Virus record (IMG/VR): IMGVR_UViG_3300019935_000003
Coordinates: 1-56,659 of that record
Origin: a virus
Length of the DNA stretch: 56,659 nucleotides
Reading direction: 5' to 3' (one strand)
The notes beneath the pieces were generated by a model. It did not search any database, had not been told where the DNA came from, and saw nothing but the letters and a program-made list of their open reading frames with translations. Of this stretch, positions 9,407-17,067 are shown piece after piece (positions within the stretch are counted from its first letter, which is position 1; the number at the start of each line of letters is the position of its first letter). Both the position numbers and the translations under genes were made by a program.

Positions 9407-9435
9407 GGGGGGCAAATGATAATAAGCCCCCTTAA
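9407..9435 (+). terminator. Possible weak terminator after J-domain gene
   Basis: A GGGGGC/GCCCCC stem with a 12-base loop lies directly after the gene. It is followed by TTAAA rather than a clear T run, so it is a strong hairpin but a poor canonical terminator. Confidence 0.4.
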
Positions 9436-9468
9436 ACCCTTATAGGGAGTCATTTTATTTTGATATAT

Positions 9469-9497
9469 TTGACATATATATCACTTATCTCATAAAC
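9469..9497 (+). promoter_or_regulatory. Candidate promoter with operator-like repeats for WYL gene
   Basis: A perfect TTGACA is followed after 17 bases by ATAAAC. A near-repeat, TAAACCCTTAT(A/G)GGGA, occurs at 9433-9448 and 9493-9508, exactly 60 bases apart, and its second copy covers the -10. This could be an operator pair for the WYL protein encoded downstream or for another regulator. Confidence 0.4.
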
Positions 9498-9613
9498 CCT
9501 TATGGGGATTTTAAGGTGGTGGAGGGGTGAATGCTCACAAGCCCTATACCGTTTTATTATAATCTCACAAGCAACAAGATAAATCAATTTTTTTAAAGGA
9601 TAAAAGTTTATTT

Positions 9614-10096
9614 ATGGATTTTGACAAATACTGTGATGTTGTTCCACAGAAAAAATTAGACGACAACACCAAGGGGATTTTTGCTAACGCAATTTATCAT
9701 AAAATTCCTGTCAAAGGTTTTTATTATCCTGCTGCTGAAGATGATGAACCGAAAGAAATTATAATTTCAATTCAGAAGCTTTTGAAAACTGAAGATGGGT
9801 ATTATGCTCATGCATACAGACATAATGAGAAGGACTATAGAACTTTTTCACTGTCTCGTTTTTCTAGTGTGGAACTTTGTCAAAGTACTATTTTTAAAGA
9901 CAGATTAAGCCCTGAACTGTTAAATGTTGAAAAACTTGTGTTTATTCCTAATGAAGAGCTGCCAAATAATAAGCGGCTTGCAATTTGTCAGGAGCGCGGC
10001 GTGCTGGACTCCCAAGAGTTAACAGTGGAGTGCGATCAATTTCAAGGTTTTTTTGTTACGCATCAACTAGAAAAACAAGGCTGGAAAATAAAATAA
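9614..10096 (+). CDS. WYL-domain-like protein
   Basis: Residues 20-90 fit a WYL domain: a leading helix with AIYHKIPVKGFYY, a strand with IISIQKLL, then GYYAHAYRHNEKDYRTFSLSRF. WYL domains bind nucleic acid or nucleotide ligands and act as sensors, most often fused to a helix-turn-helix. No helix-turn-helix is present here, so it is a stand-alone sensor domain with a roughly 60-residue C-terminal extension. It is monocistronic and followed by a good terminator. A regulatory role is likely; the target is unknown. Confidence 0.65.
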   Translation: MDFDKYCDVVPQKKLDDNTKGIFANAIYHKIPVKGFYYPAAEDDEPKEIIISIQKLLKTEDGYYAHAYRHNEKDYRTFSLSRFSSVELCQSTIFKDRLSPELLNVEKLVFIPNEELPNNKRLAICQERGVLDSQELTVECDQFQGFFVTHQLEKQGWKIK

Positions 10097-10127
10097 TTAT
10101 TAGTTATTTTTCAGTGATTTAGCATTG

Positions 10128-10156
10128 AAAGGGTGGCTATTTAGTCACCCTTTTTT
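10128..10156 (+). terminator. Rho-independent terminator after WYL gene
   Basis: A perfect 8-bp stem AAAGGGTG/CACCCTTT with a ten-base loop is followed by a run of T. Confidence 0.85.
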
Positions 10157-10176
10157 GTTGGGTACGTAAAGTTTTT

Positions 10177-10237
10177 ACAATTTAATTTAAAAAAATTAGA
10201 TTATTTGGTTGACTTAAATTTATAGCTACTCTATAAT
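10177..10237 (+). promoter_or_regulatory. Promoter cassette copy 3 (TTGACT-17-TATAAT)
   Basis: The UP-like tract, TTATTTGGTTGACTTAAATT and TATAAT at 10232-10237 follow the family pattern. The -10 region is embedded in an inverted repeat TATAG-N5-CTATA (10221-10235), also found in copy 4, which may be a binding site for a common regulator. Confidence 0.85.
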
Positions 10238-10314
10238 GTAATACATACTAGAGAAAACAAAGCAACTATGTACTTATTCTAGTTAACGCACTAACCCTAA
10301 AAAGGAAATTGAAA

Positions 10315-10752
10315 ATGACAACTAACACAATTCAATTAGCAGATTTAGCAAAAACAATTCAACGTAACACACGAGCAAAAGGGAAGGAGCAAAAAATAAA
10401 TGGTATGGTTGTTGAAGAGGTCTTATTTCGCTTGGGAATGGAGGCAGCAACAAGCGTAGATATTGATGCAAAATCGCCAAATGGCGGTCTAACAGATGGG
10501 GATGAGAAAAGCATGATTCATGCAGTTGCTGGTAATATTGAGGAATGCATTTCTAACTTGCATGACTCAAATCCAAACGCAGCACAAAAACATTTTTTAA
10601 TCCATCCTGAAGATGCTGATTACTTGAATAAAATCATGGCTTTTGCTGAAAAATTTACGCGCGTATTTGTTGATGACTTGGGCTTATCAACATGGAGTAA
10701 GAAAGTGAAAACAGTGCGCAACATTTACAGAGGCGCGTTTTTAGCAAATTAA
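10315..10752 (+). CDS. Hypothetical early protein (145 aa)
   Basis: I do not recognise it. The ATG at 10315 follows an AAAGGAAA ribosome site. The protein is predicted mostly helical, with an acidic middle (DIDAKSPNGGLTDGDEKS) and a basic C-terminus. It is the first gene behind promoter cassette 3 and is followed 65 bases later by another small gene and then a terminator, so the two form an early operon. Confidence 0.7.
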   Translation: MTTNTIQLADLAKTIQRNTRAKGKEQKINGMVVEEVLFRLGMEAATSVDIDAKSPNGGLTDGDEKSMIHAVAGNIEECISNLHDSNPNAAQKHFLIHPEDADYLNKIMAFAEKFTRVFVDDLGLSTWSKKVKTVRNIYRGAFLAN

Positions 10753-10817
10753 TATTAAAGGAGTAGGAAGAGGGGCTTCTTACTCCAGCAACTTAAATTA
10801 TACAGGAATAGATAGTA

Positions 10818-11174
10818 ATGTCAGATAACCAACCTAAACACATACCTTGCTCTGTTATAGTGGGCTGTAAATCTCAGCCAATTCTTGTGTGCGACAAAAT
10901 GCCGCCTTATTTGATTATACATAAGGAAACAGACACGAATAACGACATATTGCTTGCAAGTGGAGACACAGATGTGAATTCGGACACAGTATTTAATACG
11001 CGAAATGGCTTCGATTTTGAAGAATGGGAAAATGTGCAAGACGCTGCTTTTAAATTATTCAAAGAGCTTGGGGAGGTTAAAGATACATTGTATTGTTATT
11101 ATAGTTTTCGTAAAAAAAGCTTTTCCGTTTCCCCAACAGGAAAGCGTGCATACTCAACATTAGCAGACATGTAA
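10818..11174 (+). CDS. Hypothetical early protein (118 aa)
   Basis: No family was recognised. The sequence is acidic in the middle and ends with a basic YYSFRKKSFSV segment, with four cysteines in the protein. It has the composition of a small soluble phage early protein. It is the second gene of the operon started by promoter cassette 3 and is followed within 25 bases by a strong terminator. Confidence 0.65.
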   Translation: MSDNQPKHIPCSVIVGCKSQPILVCDKMPPYLIIHKETDTNNDILLASGDTDVNSDTVFNTRNGFDFEEWENVQDAAFKLFKELGEVKDTLYCYYSFRKKSFSVSPTGKRAYSTLADM

Positions 11175-11194
11175 TACACTTGGGTTAATGCATA

Positions 11195-11224
11195 ATGGGT
11201 AGTGTAACAACTACCCATTTTTTT
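11195..11224 (+). terminator. Rho-independent terminator
   Basis: A perfect 9-bp stem ATGGGTAGT/ACTACCCAT with a six-base loop is followed by seven T. It closes the 10315-11174 operon before the convergent minus-strand gene. Confidence 0.9.
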
Positions 11225-11251
11225 GGATAAGATAATGATTTTAATTTAAAA

Positions 11252-11698
11252 CTAGTCCATATTTAACTTTTTAAGTCTAAATAAAACTGTATCGGCGTTC
11301 GGTGTTGTATTCTCTAAAATTGCGGTATAGGTTGACGCGCCGTCATTAATTTTTAAACACTTAATTTCTAATGTGTTGAATAATTCCAAGTATATTGCAG
11401 TACATTCTTTTTTGCCTGCTGTCTTGCCGTCTTTATAATATTTTTCAATACTTTGTGGATTCTCAGACATGGAATTTATTGTGGGCGTGCAGCCTGTTGG
11501 CGCGTCGGCACAAGAAAGTTTATTTATTCCCCCTCCACTTCCTGTATTAATATTTATGTTATTGCCGTTTTCGTCATGGCAATGGTGTCCTTGCTCTTGG
11601 CTGTCATGACAGCCGTTGCTGTCAGTTCGCCCCGATGTCGCAAGCACGTTACAACTGAAAAGTAAAGCTAATAATAGAAAATATCTACCCGCCATCAT
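11252..11698 (-). CDS. Secreted YHYH-type protein, candidate lysogenic conversion gene
   Basis: The first 20 residues are a signal peptide (a basic start, then YFLLLALLFSCNVLA). A cysteine in this region could make it a lipoprotein, but the box is atypical. Mature residues 23-41 carry the RTDSNGCHDSQ...HHCHD motif of the YHYH-type secreted domain, followed by a Gly/Asn linker and a C-terminal part with more cysteines. Export to the periplasm or envelope is inferred. It lies with the repressor in a minus-strand pair inside a plus-strand early region, the typical position of a gene expressed from the lysogen. An AAGGAGA site precedes the start. Confidence 0.7.
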   Translation of the reverse strand: MMAGRYFLLLALLFSCNVLATSGRTDSNGCHDSQEQGHHCHDENGNNININTGSGGGINKLSCADAPTGCTPTINSMSENPQSIEKYYKDGKTAGKKECTAIYLELFNTLEIKCLKINDGASTYTAILENTTPNADTVLFRLKKLNMD

Positions 11699-11775
11699 TC
11701 TATCTCCTTAATCTAAAAATGGTATTCTAACAATTAAATTACATGAAATATAGCGGGGTTTATAAGAATATATAA

Positions 11776-12141
11776 TTATTCTGTCACACTCTCCTTATTT
11801 CTTGCTTTGCCCATGTACTTTTTTCTCTCTATTAACACGATCCCCTCCCCTGCTTTTATCCGCATTAACTCCAGTGTATCCATTAATTTATCATCAATAA
11901 CTCTTGCTTCTGAAGTTGATAATATAGGCGGGTTTTCTGATGGGTAGCCTGTTATTATGTACTGAATATCCGCACCTATTTCTGATAAATACTGCCAATA
12001 TTCCACAGGTGGGCTTCCTTTGCTGTGCTCGTATGCACTCTGTGAAGTCCTCCCTATCGGTGTGTTTTTCACTATTTCAGACTGCTTTAAATCTAGCCTT
12101 ACCCGCTCACCTTTCAATCTATCCCCCCATTTATTAGACAT
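11776..12141 (-). CDS. CI-like repressor, XRE helix-turn-helix
   Basis: Residues 8-60 form an XRE-type domain (LDLKQSEIVKNTPIGRTSQSAYEHSKGSP), ending in the GADIQYIITG motif common in phage repressors. There is a short C-terminal helical tail and no LexA-type peptidase, so induction would not be by self-cleavage. It is divergent from a cro-like gene and the two share an intergenic operator region with TGACATGTCA sites. A GGAGGGG ribosome site precedes the ATG. It is likely one of two lysogeny regulators in this prophage. Confidence 0.75.
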   Translation of the reverse strand: MSNKWGDRLKGERVRLDLKQSEIVKNTPIGRTSQSAYEHSKGSPPVEYWQYLSEIGADIQYIITGYPSENPPILSTSEARVIDDKLMDTLELMRIKAGEGIVLIERKKYMGKARNKESVTE

Positions 12142-12161
12142 TTCCCCTCCTTACAAAATAT

Positions 12162-12229
12162 TGACATGTCATAATAAAGCGTATTTTTATTTACAGATTA
12201 TTGACACGTCCATAATAATGACATACTAT
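12162..12229 (+). promoter_or_regulatory. Switch region: operators TGACATGTCA and promoter for cro-like gene
   Basis: A perfect 10-bp palindrome TGACATGTCA lies at 12162-12171, and a degenerate copy TGACACGTCC lies exactly 40 bases later. Each overlaps a TTGACA. The second TTGACA (12201-12206) is followed after 17 bases by TACTAT at 12224-12229, a good rightward promoter for the cro-like gene. A clear leftward promoter for the repressor was not identified. A third perfect copy lies at 12506. Confidence 0.7.
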
Positions 12230-12268
12230 GTGTTCAACGTGAACACACTTAATAAAAAAACAAAGAGC

Positions 12269-12469
12269 ATGACATACTTAGAACTTAAAAAAATTCTATA
12301 TATAAATGGCATGACACTGTGTGACTTGGCAATGCAGCATGACGCAACTCGTCAAAATATATATAAAGCTTGGAACGACCCAAAAAGAAGGAACGGCAAA
12401 AGCTTTATAGATTTACGCTTACGAATTACTGAAGATGTAAGCAAAATGAAAACATCATTATCCCTGTAG
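12269..12469 (+). CDS. Cro-like small DNA-binding protein (66 aa)
   Basis: This small protein has a helix-turn-helix-like segment around residues 14-36 (MTLCDLAMQHDATRQNIYKAW). It is encoded divergently from the CI-like repressor, directly behind the promoter that carries the operator copies, which is the position of Cro. The ATG at 12269 is taken because upstream in-frame starts precede the predicted transcription start. Basic residues follow the helix-turn-helix. Assignment rests on position and the helix-turn-helix pattern. Confidence 0.6.
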   Translation: MTYLELKKILYINGMTLCDLAMQHDATRQNIYKAWNDPKRRNGKSFIDLRLRITEDVSKMKTSLSL

Positions 12470-12505
12470 TGTTATTTTAGCACACAGCATACAATATAGG
12501 ACTGC

Positions 12506-12515
12506 TGACATGTCA
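12506..12515. promoter_or_regulatory. Third TGACATGTCA operator copy, over a start codon
   Basis: The same perfect 10-bp palindrome as at 12162 covers the ATG of the gene at 12510. A bound repressor or Cro here would block transcription, or initiation close to it. A TACAAT about 15 bases upstream could be the -10. Confidence 0.55.
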
Positions 12516-12890
12516 AGCCATAAAGAGACTGTTAATATATTATCCTTACCTTTCGTAACAAAAGAAGAAGGCGAACTTCCCAATTTATTCGACGTTGATG
12601 ACACTGTAACAGAGAAGCAAGGAAAGGAGTATGCAAGAATTTTTATGGAAAGTTTAGAGCGTTCTGATGATGCGCTAATTGCTCACATGGGCGTGCTAGA
12701 TGCTGCATTTCACACTAAAAATATTGCAGGCATACACTTTATACTTGAAGTTGTTCAAGGCTTAAAAGAGGGGCTTGAAGCGTCTCGTAAGCAACAAGAG
12801 TGCGAGCCTAAGCGTAAGTCAAAAAACACATTACTATTAAGTAAATCGTTGCTTTTATCGCCTCATAAAGAAGCACGCGCCCCCCATTAA
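12510..12890 (+). CDS. Hypothetical protein (126 aa) under switch control
   Basis: No family was recognised. It is an acidic, largely helical protein with a basic serine/leucine-rich tail. Its start codon overlaps a perfect copy of the switch operator, so it belongs to the regulon of the CI/Cro pair. Position makes it a candidate early regulator (antirepressor or CII-like), but no DNA-binding motif is visible. Confidence 0.6.
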   Translation: MSSHKETVNILSLPFVTKEEGELPNLFDVDDTVTEKQGKEYARIFMESLERSDDALIAHMGVLDAAFHTKNIAGIHFILEVVQGLKEGLEASRKQQECEPKRKSKNTLLLSKSLLLSPHKEARAPH

Positions 12891-12956
12891 TTTTTTGGAT
12901 TTTTAAAAAGGTGGAATACATTTAAAACAGTATTTCACCTTTATTTAACACCTAAT

Positions 12957-13018
12957 AACAATTTAAATTAAAAAATTTATATTATTTGGTTGACTTAAAT
13001 TTATAGCAAGCCTATAAT
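12957..13018 (+). promoter_or_regulatory. Promoter cassette copy 4 (TTGACT-17-TATAAT)
   Basis: This copy is close to copies 1 and 3, with the same UP-like tract, TTATTTGGTTGACTTAAATT and TATAAT at 13013-13018. TATAG-N5-CTATA overlaps the -10. The leader (ATGAAGTCACTTTATAG...) is nearly the same as downstream of copy 1. It drives the recombination operon. Confidence 0.85.
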
Positions 13019-13064
13019 GAAGTCACTTTATAGAAAAACGCAGCACACCAAAAGGCTCATTATT

Positions 13065-14327
13065 ATGAATATGCAGGTACAGGGGTTAGAAAAAAATACA
13101 GAGTTTAAAGTTGGCTCTAAAGTTCTCGTTAAGCATAAAGCGGCAAATGGCGCGATTAAGCTTATGAAAGAGTCTATTGTTAGCTCTGAAACTACGCACA
13201 ATGTGCGCGTTGATGGTACTTCTTATTCACGACACACAACAATTCAATATGGCTGTGCAAGTAATGAAGAGTACTGCTTTATTGAGCTTGTAGCAGAAGT
13301 TGCAGAAATCCAAGAACAACAAGAAGCCCCCGAAACTGTAGAAATTCAAGCACAGTTAACAGAAAAAAAACAAGAATATAACGTTGTAGAAGAAAGTGAA
13401 AAACAAACATCTTTGTTGTTACCTAAAAATACCTCTCTGTATTGCGACTTATCCAGTCAAACACCTGAAAACCTACCTTCACTTGTAGAAAAGTCCCGCT
13501 TTTTCGATAGCTTGCAAGAGGATGCATACTACAAAGTTTATCCGTGGGAATATTTAAGTAATAGCGCAATGAGTGAACTGAAAACCCCTGCACATTTCGA
13601 TTACTTTGCCAACAAAGAAAAAAAGGAAACCGCTGCTCTAAAATTTGGTAAGCCTTTCCACTTGTTTGTTCTTGAGCCTGAAGTTTTCATCAAAATGTAT
13701 GTTGTTGTCGACGGTAATTTAAACCTAAAACACAACAAAGAAATCATCGCAGAAGCCGAGATGATGGGTAAAAAAATCATTAAGCGTGATGATATGAACA
13801 GAATCATAGGCATGAGTGAATCAATAAGAAATCACCCTTTTGCTTTAGAATTATTAGAAAATTCATACAAAGAAGTAAGCTCCTTTTGGACGGATAAGGC
13901 GACAGGGGTTAAATGTAAATCACGCGCCGACATGATCAATACAGGTCATCTTTTTGGCGCAGGTACTGACCTGAAAAGCACAATCTGTGCAGAACCCAGT
14001 GAGTTTTTAAGATCAATAATTAAATTCGCTTATCACCGACAAGCAGCAATGTATATGCGTGCATTTAACCTAAGTGATTTTTATTTTATTCCTGTTGAAA
14101 AAGAGCCGCCGTACATGTGTTGCGTTGTGAAGCTTTCTGACGAACTTATACGGCAAGGAAATAAACTTGTAGATGAAGCTTTGATTAAATTCAAGGAATA
14201 CAGGGCTTTAAACCCCAACACAATTAAGCCTTACTACACAAACGAGGTGATAGTTTTAGGTGGGGGTAAGAAGTACGGGCTTGATGATTTGGCAGCCCTT
14301 GATGATGACGAATTTTTGCAAATTTAA
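13065..14327 (+). CDS. RecE-like exonuclease, PD-(D/E)XK (DUF3799-type)
   Basis: Residues from about 165 onward match the RecE C-terminal nuclease family: YLSNSAMSELKTPAHFDYF, then ETAALKFGKPFHLFVLEPEVF. The catalytic core follows: SRADM with the acidic residue, GTDLKST as D-x-K, and the later YHRQAAMY motif. These nucleases resect double-stranded ends for single-strand annealing. The first 80 residues are a separate small domain followed by a Glu/Gln-rich linker. The ATG at 13065 lies downstream of the promoter; an earlier in-frame ATG overlaps the -10. The next gene encodes a likely ssDNA-binding partner. Confidence 0.85.
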   Translation: MNMQVQGLEKNTEFKVGSKVLVKHKAANGAIKLMKESIVSSETTHNVRVDGTSYSRHTTIQYGCASNEEYCFIELVAEVAEIQEQQEAPETVEIQAQLTEKKQEYNVVEESEKQTSLLLPKNTSLYCDLSSQTPENLPSLVEKSRFFDSLQEDAYYKVYPWEYLSNSAMSELKTPAHFDYFANKEKKETAALKFGKPFHLFVLEPEVFIKMYVVVDGNLNLKHNKEIIAEAEMMGKKIIKRDDMNRIIGMSESIRNHPFALELLENSYKEVSSFWTDKATGVKCKSRADMINTGHLFGAGTDLKSTICAEPSEFLRSIIKFAYHRQAAMYMRAFNLSDFYFIPVEKEPPYMCCVVKLSDELIRQGNKLVDEALIKFKEYRALNPNTIKPYYTNEVIVLGGGKKYGLDDLAALDDDEFLQI

Positions 14328-14393
14328 CAACACCAAGCATTGCAACAAAAAACAACACATAATCAATTCTAGTTTAAGGGAAGGACTAAAAAA

Positions 14394-15209
14394 ATGAGCG
14401 CAGCACAAAGCCAAGAGCTTATTTCTCATTTATCCGCTATATCATCAGTAGGGGAGGAATTTAGCGATAATTTTTGCCAAGGTGAAGAAATCGACGCAAA
14501 AACAGTACCTATTTTAACAATCCCAAAATCTGGGAATGGCGGTATGTGGGTTATAGACCATATTGACGGCAAAAAATCCACAGAAGTTTTAAGCGTTATC
14601 GTTGTAACACAGAAGCCCTCAAGAATCCTGTACACAGAAAGTTACGCCGATTCTGGAAAGGATAAAAGCCGTCCTTACTGCTTAAGCCAAGACGGGGTAC
14701 GCGGTGCTATCCATACGCATAAAGAAAATAAACCGTGGTGGCTCCTAGACAAAGGAGAGCCAACTTTTAATTGCAAAACATGCCAGTATTCAAAGTTTGA
14801 ATCTAAAGCATCTACAAAGGAAGGGGAATATACAGCAGGCAAGGCATGTGCTGAGCGTATGAATATATTCGTTTTAACCCAATATAGCCGCATACCTTTT
14901 ATGCTTAGCTTGCCGCCTTCAGCCTTGCACGAGTACGCACAGTTTCGCATGAATTTATTTGGTGCAGGTCAGAAGATAACAAGAATTGTTACAAATATTT
15001 CATTGACAGAGCAGTCAAACAAAAGCGGGCATACATTTACGGTACCTGTTTTCAGCAAAGGCGGGGATCTGACAGACGAGCAGTTTAATGATGTAAAAAA
15101 TACTGTAAAGCCATTTCTATCTGTGATGTCTTCAACTGTAAATGGTACGGCGCATGGCACAGAAGAAAAAGATGCTGTAGTTGTGAATTCAACACAAGAT
15201 CAGATCTAA
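14394..15209 (+). CDS. Zinc-type phage ssDNA-binding/annealing candidate
   Basis: The protein has a conserved-looking core LSVIVVTQKPSRILYT, RPYCLSQDG, then CKTCQYS and KACAERMN. C96, C127, C130 and C152 are placed to bind a zinc ion. This arrangement recurs in phage early proteins of similar length found beside nucleases, sometimes annotated as ssDNA-binding proteins. It follows the RecE-like exonuclease by 66 bases, the position of RecT or an SSB. A role as the annealing or ssDNA-coating partner is inferred from context; it does not look like RecT or classical OB-fold SSB. Confidence 0.5.
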   Translation: MSAAQSQELISHLSAISSVGEEFSDNFCQGEEIDAKTVPILTIPKSGNGGMWVIDHIDGKKSTEVLSVIVVTQKPSRILYTESYADSGKDKSRPYCLSQDGVRGAIHTHKENKPWWLLDKGEPTFNCKTCQYSKFESKASTKEGEYTAGKACAERMNIFVLTQYSRIPFMLSLPPSALHEYAQFRMNLFGAGQKITRIVTNISLTEQSNKSGHTFTVPVFSKGGDLTDEQFNDVKNTVKPFLSVMSSTVNGTAHGTEEKDAVVVNSTQDQI

Positions 15210-15216
15210 TTTTAAC

Positions 15217-15248
15217 GCTGCTTTTCTTGATGCCACAAGAAAAGCAGC
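15217..15248. other. Perfect 13-bp hairpin with an ATG in its loop
   Basis: GCTGCTTTTCTTG and its exact complement flank the six-base loop ATGCCA. No T run follows on either strand, so it is not a standard terminator. It lies between the ssDNA-protein stop and the likely GTG start at 15290, and the in-frame ATG at 15230 sits in the loop. It may be an RNA-processing or stability element. Confidence 0.7.
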
Positions 15249-15289
15249 AAGCCACAATACTACCAACAAAGAAGAAAAAGGTAATAAAA

Positions 15290-15892
15290 GTGAATAACGG
15301 ATTATCCCAAAGCCAAGCAAAAAACGCAACAATTCCCCATGCACGTTTTGCTTTACCGCAAAATAACGAGCTTGTTATGAACGTGGAACGCGTTGTTTTT
15401 GCCTCCTTAAGTGTTGAGTACGGCGGTAACAGCAGTGTGTTGCTAAATAAAATAATGGTAGCTTGTGAGGAAACAGGCGCGTTATTAGTCTTAAATGCAC
15501 CTAAAAGCATCCAAAATGCGGCAAAAGAATTGTATTTACAAAGCCGTAATCTTTTCCCAATGCAATTTTTTGATAGCGAAAGTGATGCTTATTATTACGC
15601 TAAGGAGGAAAGTGTGGGGCTATCTCCTTACTGCAGCAACCCCTTACCCACCAAAAAAGGCGCATTAAAAAACGAGCCTCTGCCCATCACATCAATACAT
15701 CATGCTGAATTACAATCCGCTCTCATGTGTGACGCTCAATGCTTAGTTGTTCTTTGTGATGAAATTGATACAGAGAGCGCAAGCCAACAATTTAAAAACC
15801 ACAATGCATATTGCTTTAAAAACAGTCAGGCGAAAGATTCTAATTACTTGCTTTATTCTGCAATTAGTGGCGGCTTGGATCATCTAGGGTAA
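15290..15892 (+). CDS. Hypothetical early protein (200 aa)
   Basis: I do not recognise it. The GTG at 15290 has AAGG eight bases upstream; an in-frame ATG at 15230 lacks a ribosome site and lies in a hairpin loop. The middle (VVFASLSVEYGG...ALLVLNAPKSIQNAAKEL) and the later CLVVLCDEID alternate strand and helix, as in a Rossmann-like fold. It belongs to the recombination operon that continues with ProQ and HU. Confidence 0.6.
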   Translation: MNNGLSQSQAKNATIPHARFALPQNNELVMNVERVVFASLSVEYGGNSSVLLNKIMVACEETGALLVLNAPKSIQNAAKELYLQSRNLFPMQFFDSESDAYYYAKEESVGLSPYCSNPLPTKKGALKNEPLPITSIHHAELQSALMCDAQCLVVLCDEIDTESASQQFKNHNAYCFKNSQAKDSNYLLYSAISGGLDHLG

Positions 15893-15959
15893 ATAAAAAT
15901 TTATGGTGTGCGGCGTGGTTTGCGTCGCATTTCTTAAAGTTAAATACAAAGGATTTATT

Positions 15960-16556
15960 ATGAAGAAACATAGAGTTAAGAAGCAGAGAAAAAAGCCACC
16001 TGCGGTTACTAAAAAGAGCGTGGTAGGTTGCAAAATATCTTTAGAGAAAACCGATGATCTGACTACTTCTGCTATAAAGGCAATTCAATCACTTCCTGAA
16101 AGTGGTGTTGTTGTGTTTTATCAGGCAGGCGTTGATCGGAGTGTTATTGATGAAATAAAAAAGAAAGTTAAATACACTAATGGAAGTTATGAATACAAGA
16201 TAGATTCTTTTTACAAAAAGCAGGGGTTCGTAGCGTCTTTCTTGAGAGCAAAGCTTTTATTTAGTCGTATAAATCGAATTTTATTTGTACTTCATTGCGG
16301 CAGTGATGCAGATGGGAAGTTGCTTAAGGTATTTCAAGATGAAGTGGATTGCTCTATGGGTGAGCATGATGTGCGACTTGATATTGTATGCCATAAAAGT
16401 GCAAGAGCTAGATTAAAGAAAGGTTTTGAAGGAAAGGTTTTTGTATGTCTTAATTCTGGAAAAAGAAAAGGCATAAAAGTTAGCTCTGGTAAGCCACCAG
16501 AAAATATATTTATCACAAACATAGGTGAGCAAAGTGGCAAACCCATCACAAATTAA
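15960..16556 (+). CDS. Hypothetical early protein (198 aa), basic N-terminus
   Basis: The first 20 residues are strongly basic (KKHRVKKQRKKPP). The remainder alternates strands and helices (SGVVVFYQAGVDRSVIDEIKKK, RILFVLHCGSDADG, VFVCLNSGKRKG). No known family is evident. The ATG at 15960 has AAAGGA upstream. The 3' end overlaps the ProQ start by 32 bases, indicating translational coupling. A nucleic-acid-associated role is suggested by charge only. Confidence 0.6.
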   Translation: MKKHRVKKQRKKPPAVTKKSVVGCKISLEKTDDLTTSAIKAIQSLPESGVVVFYQAGVDRSVIDEIKKKVKYTNGSYEYKIDSFYKKQGFVASFLRAKLLFSRINRILFVLHCGSDADGKLLKVFQDEVDCSMGEHDVRLDIVCHKSARARLKKGFEGKVFVCLNSGKRKGIKVSSGKPPENIFITNIGEQSGKPITN

Positions 16557-17067
16557 AAACAGAAATCGCCGTATTGCATTAGGGCTTAATTTTCTAGCTC
16601 AAAGATTCCCCGCTGCTTTTGCTGCTGAAAAAGTTAATGCATTTTGTATTGGCATTCATGAGCAAATGCAAGAGGAATTAAAGGGGGAAACATTACCTGA
16701 AGGCGTTACTGTTTCCGCAATAAAACAAGCTTTGTACGCATACTGCAACAAATATGCATACATGAAAGCCAAGGGAAAAGTAGGCAACCCGCGTGTGAAT
16801 TTATGGGGGCATGTTGTGGGAGAAGTTACAGAGCAAGAAGTACTACTCCACAACATGGCGCGTAAAGCTAAAAAGCAAGCCTTAGCAGAAAAGAAGAAAA
16901 AGGCAGCAACCGCCAATAAGGCAAAGCAGCAGCAAGCAAAGCAAGTGCAGGAAAAAAAGGCTGTTAAAAAGCCTATTGCAGCTAAAAAGCAAGCTGAAAA
17001 AGTAGTACCTAACACGCCAATCATCAAGAAAAAGAAACGTCGTACTTTATATGTGGGTGCTGCGTAA
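16525..17067 (+). CDS. ProQ/FinO-family RNA chaperone
   Basis: Residues 15-118 follow the ProQ/FinO domain: LNFLAQRFPAAF, IGIHEQMQEEL, IKQALYAYCNKYAYMK, then GNPRVNLWGHVVGEVTEQE. The C-terminal 60 residues are a lysine/alanine/glutamine-rich tail ending in KKKKRRTLYVG, resembling the basic extensions that help these proteins bind RNA. The start is GTG (16525 or 16534). ProQ/FinO proteins bind structured RNAs and modulate sRNA-mRNA pairing. A phage-encoded copy could control phage antisense RNAs or interfere with host sRNA networks. Confidence 0.87.
   Translation: MSKVANPSQIKNRNRRIALGLNFLAQRFPAAFAAEKVNAFCIGIHEQMQEELKGETLPEGVTVSAIKQALYAYCNKYAYMKAKGKVGNPRVNLWGHVVGEVTEQEVLLHNMARKAKKQALAEKKKKAATANKAKQQQAKQVQEKKAVKKPIAAKKQAEKVVPNTPIIKKKKRRTLYVGAA

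Noticed and set aside
15085-15510. Minus-strand frame of 141 codons across the ssDNA-protein gene end
   Set aside because: It lies opposite two genes with good context and has no ribosome site or plausible protein.
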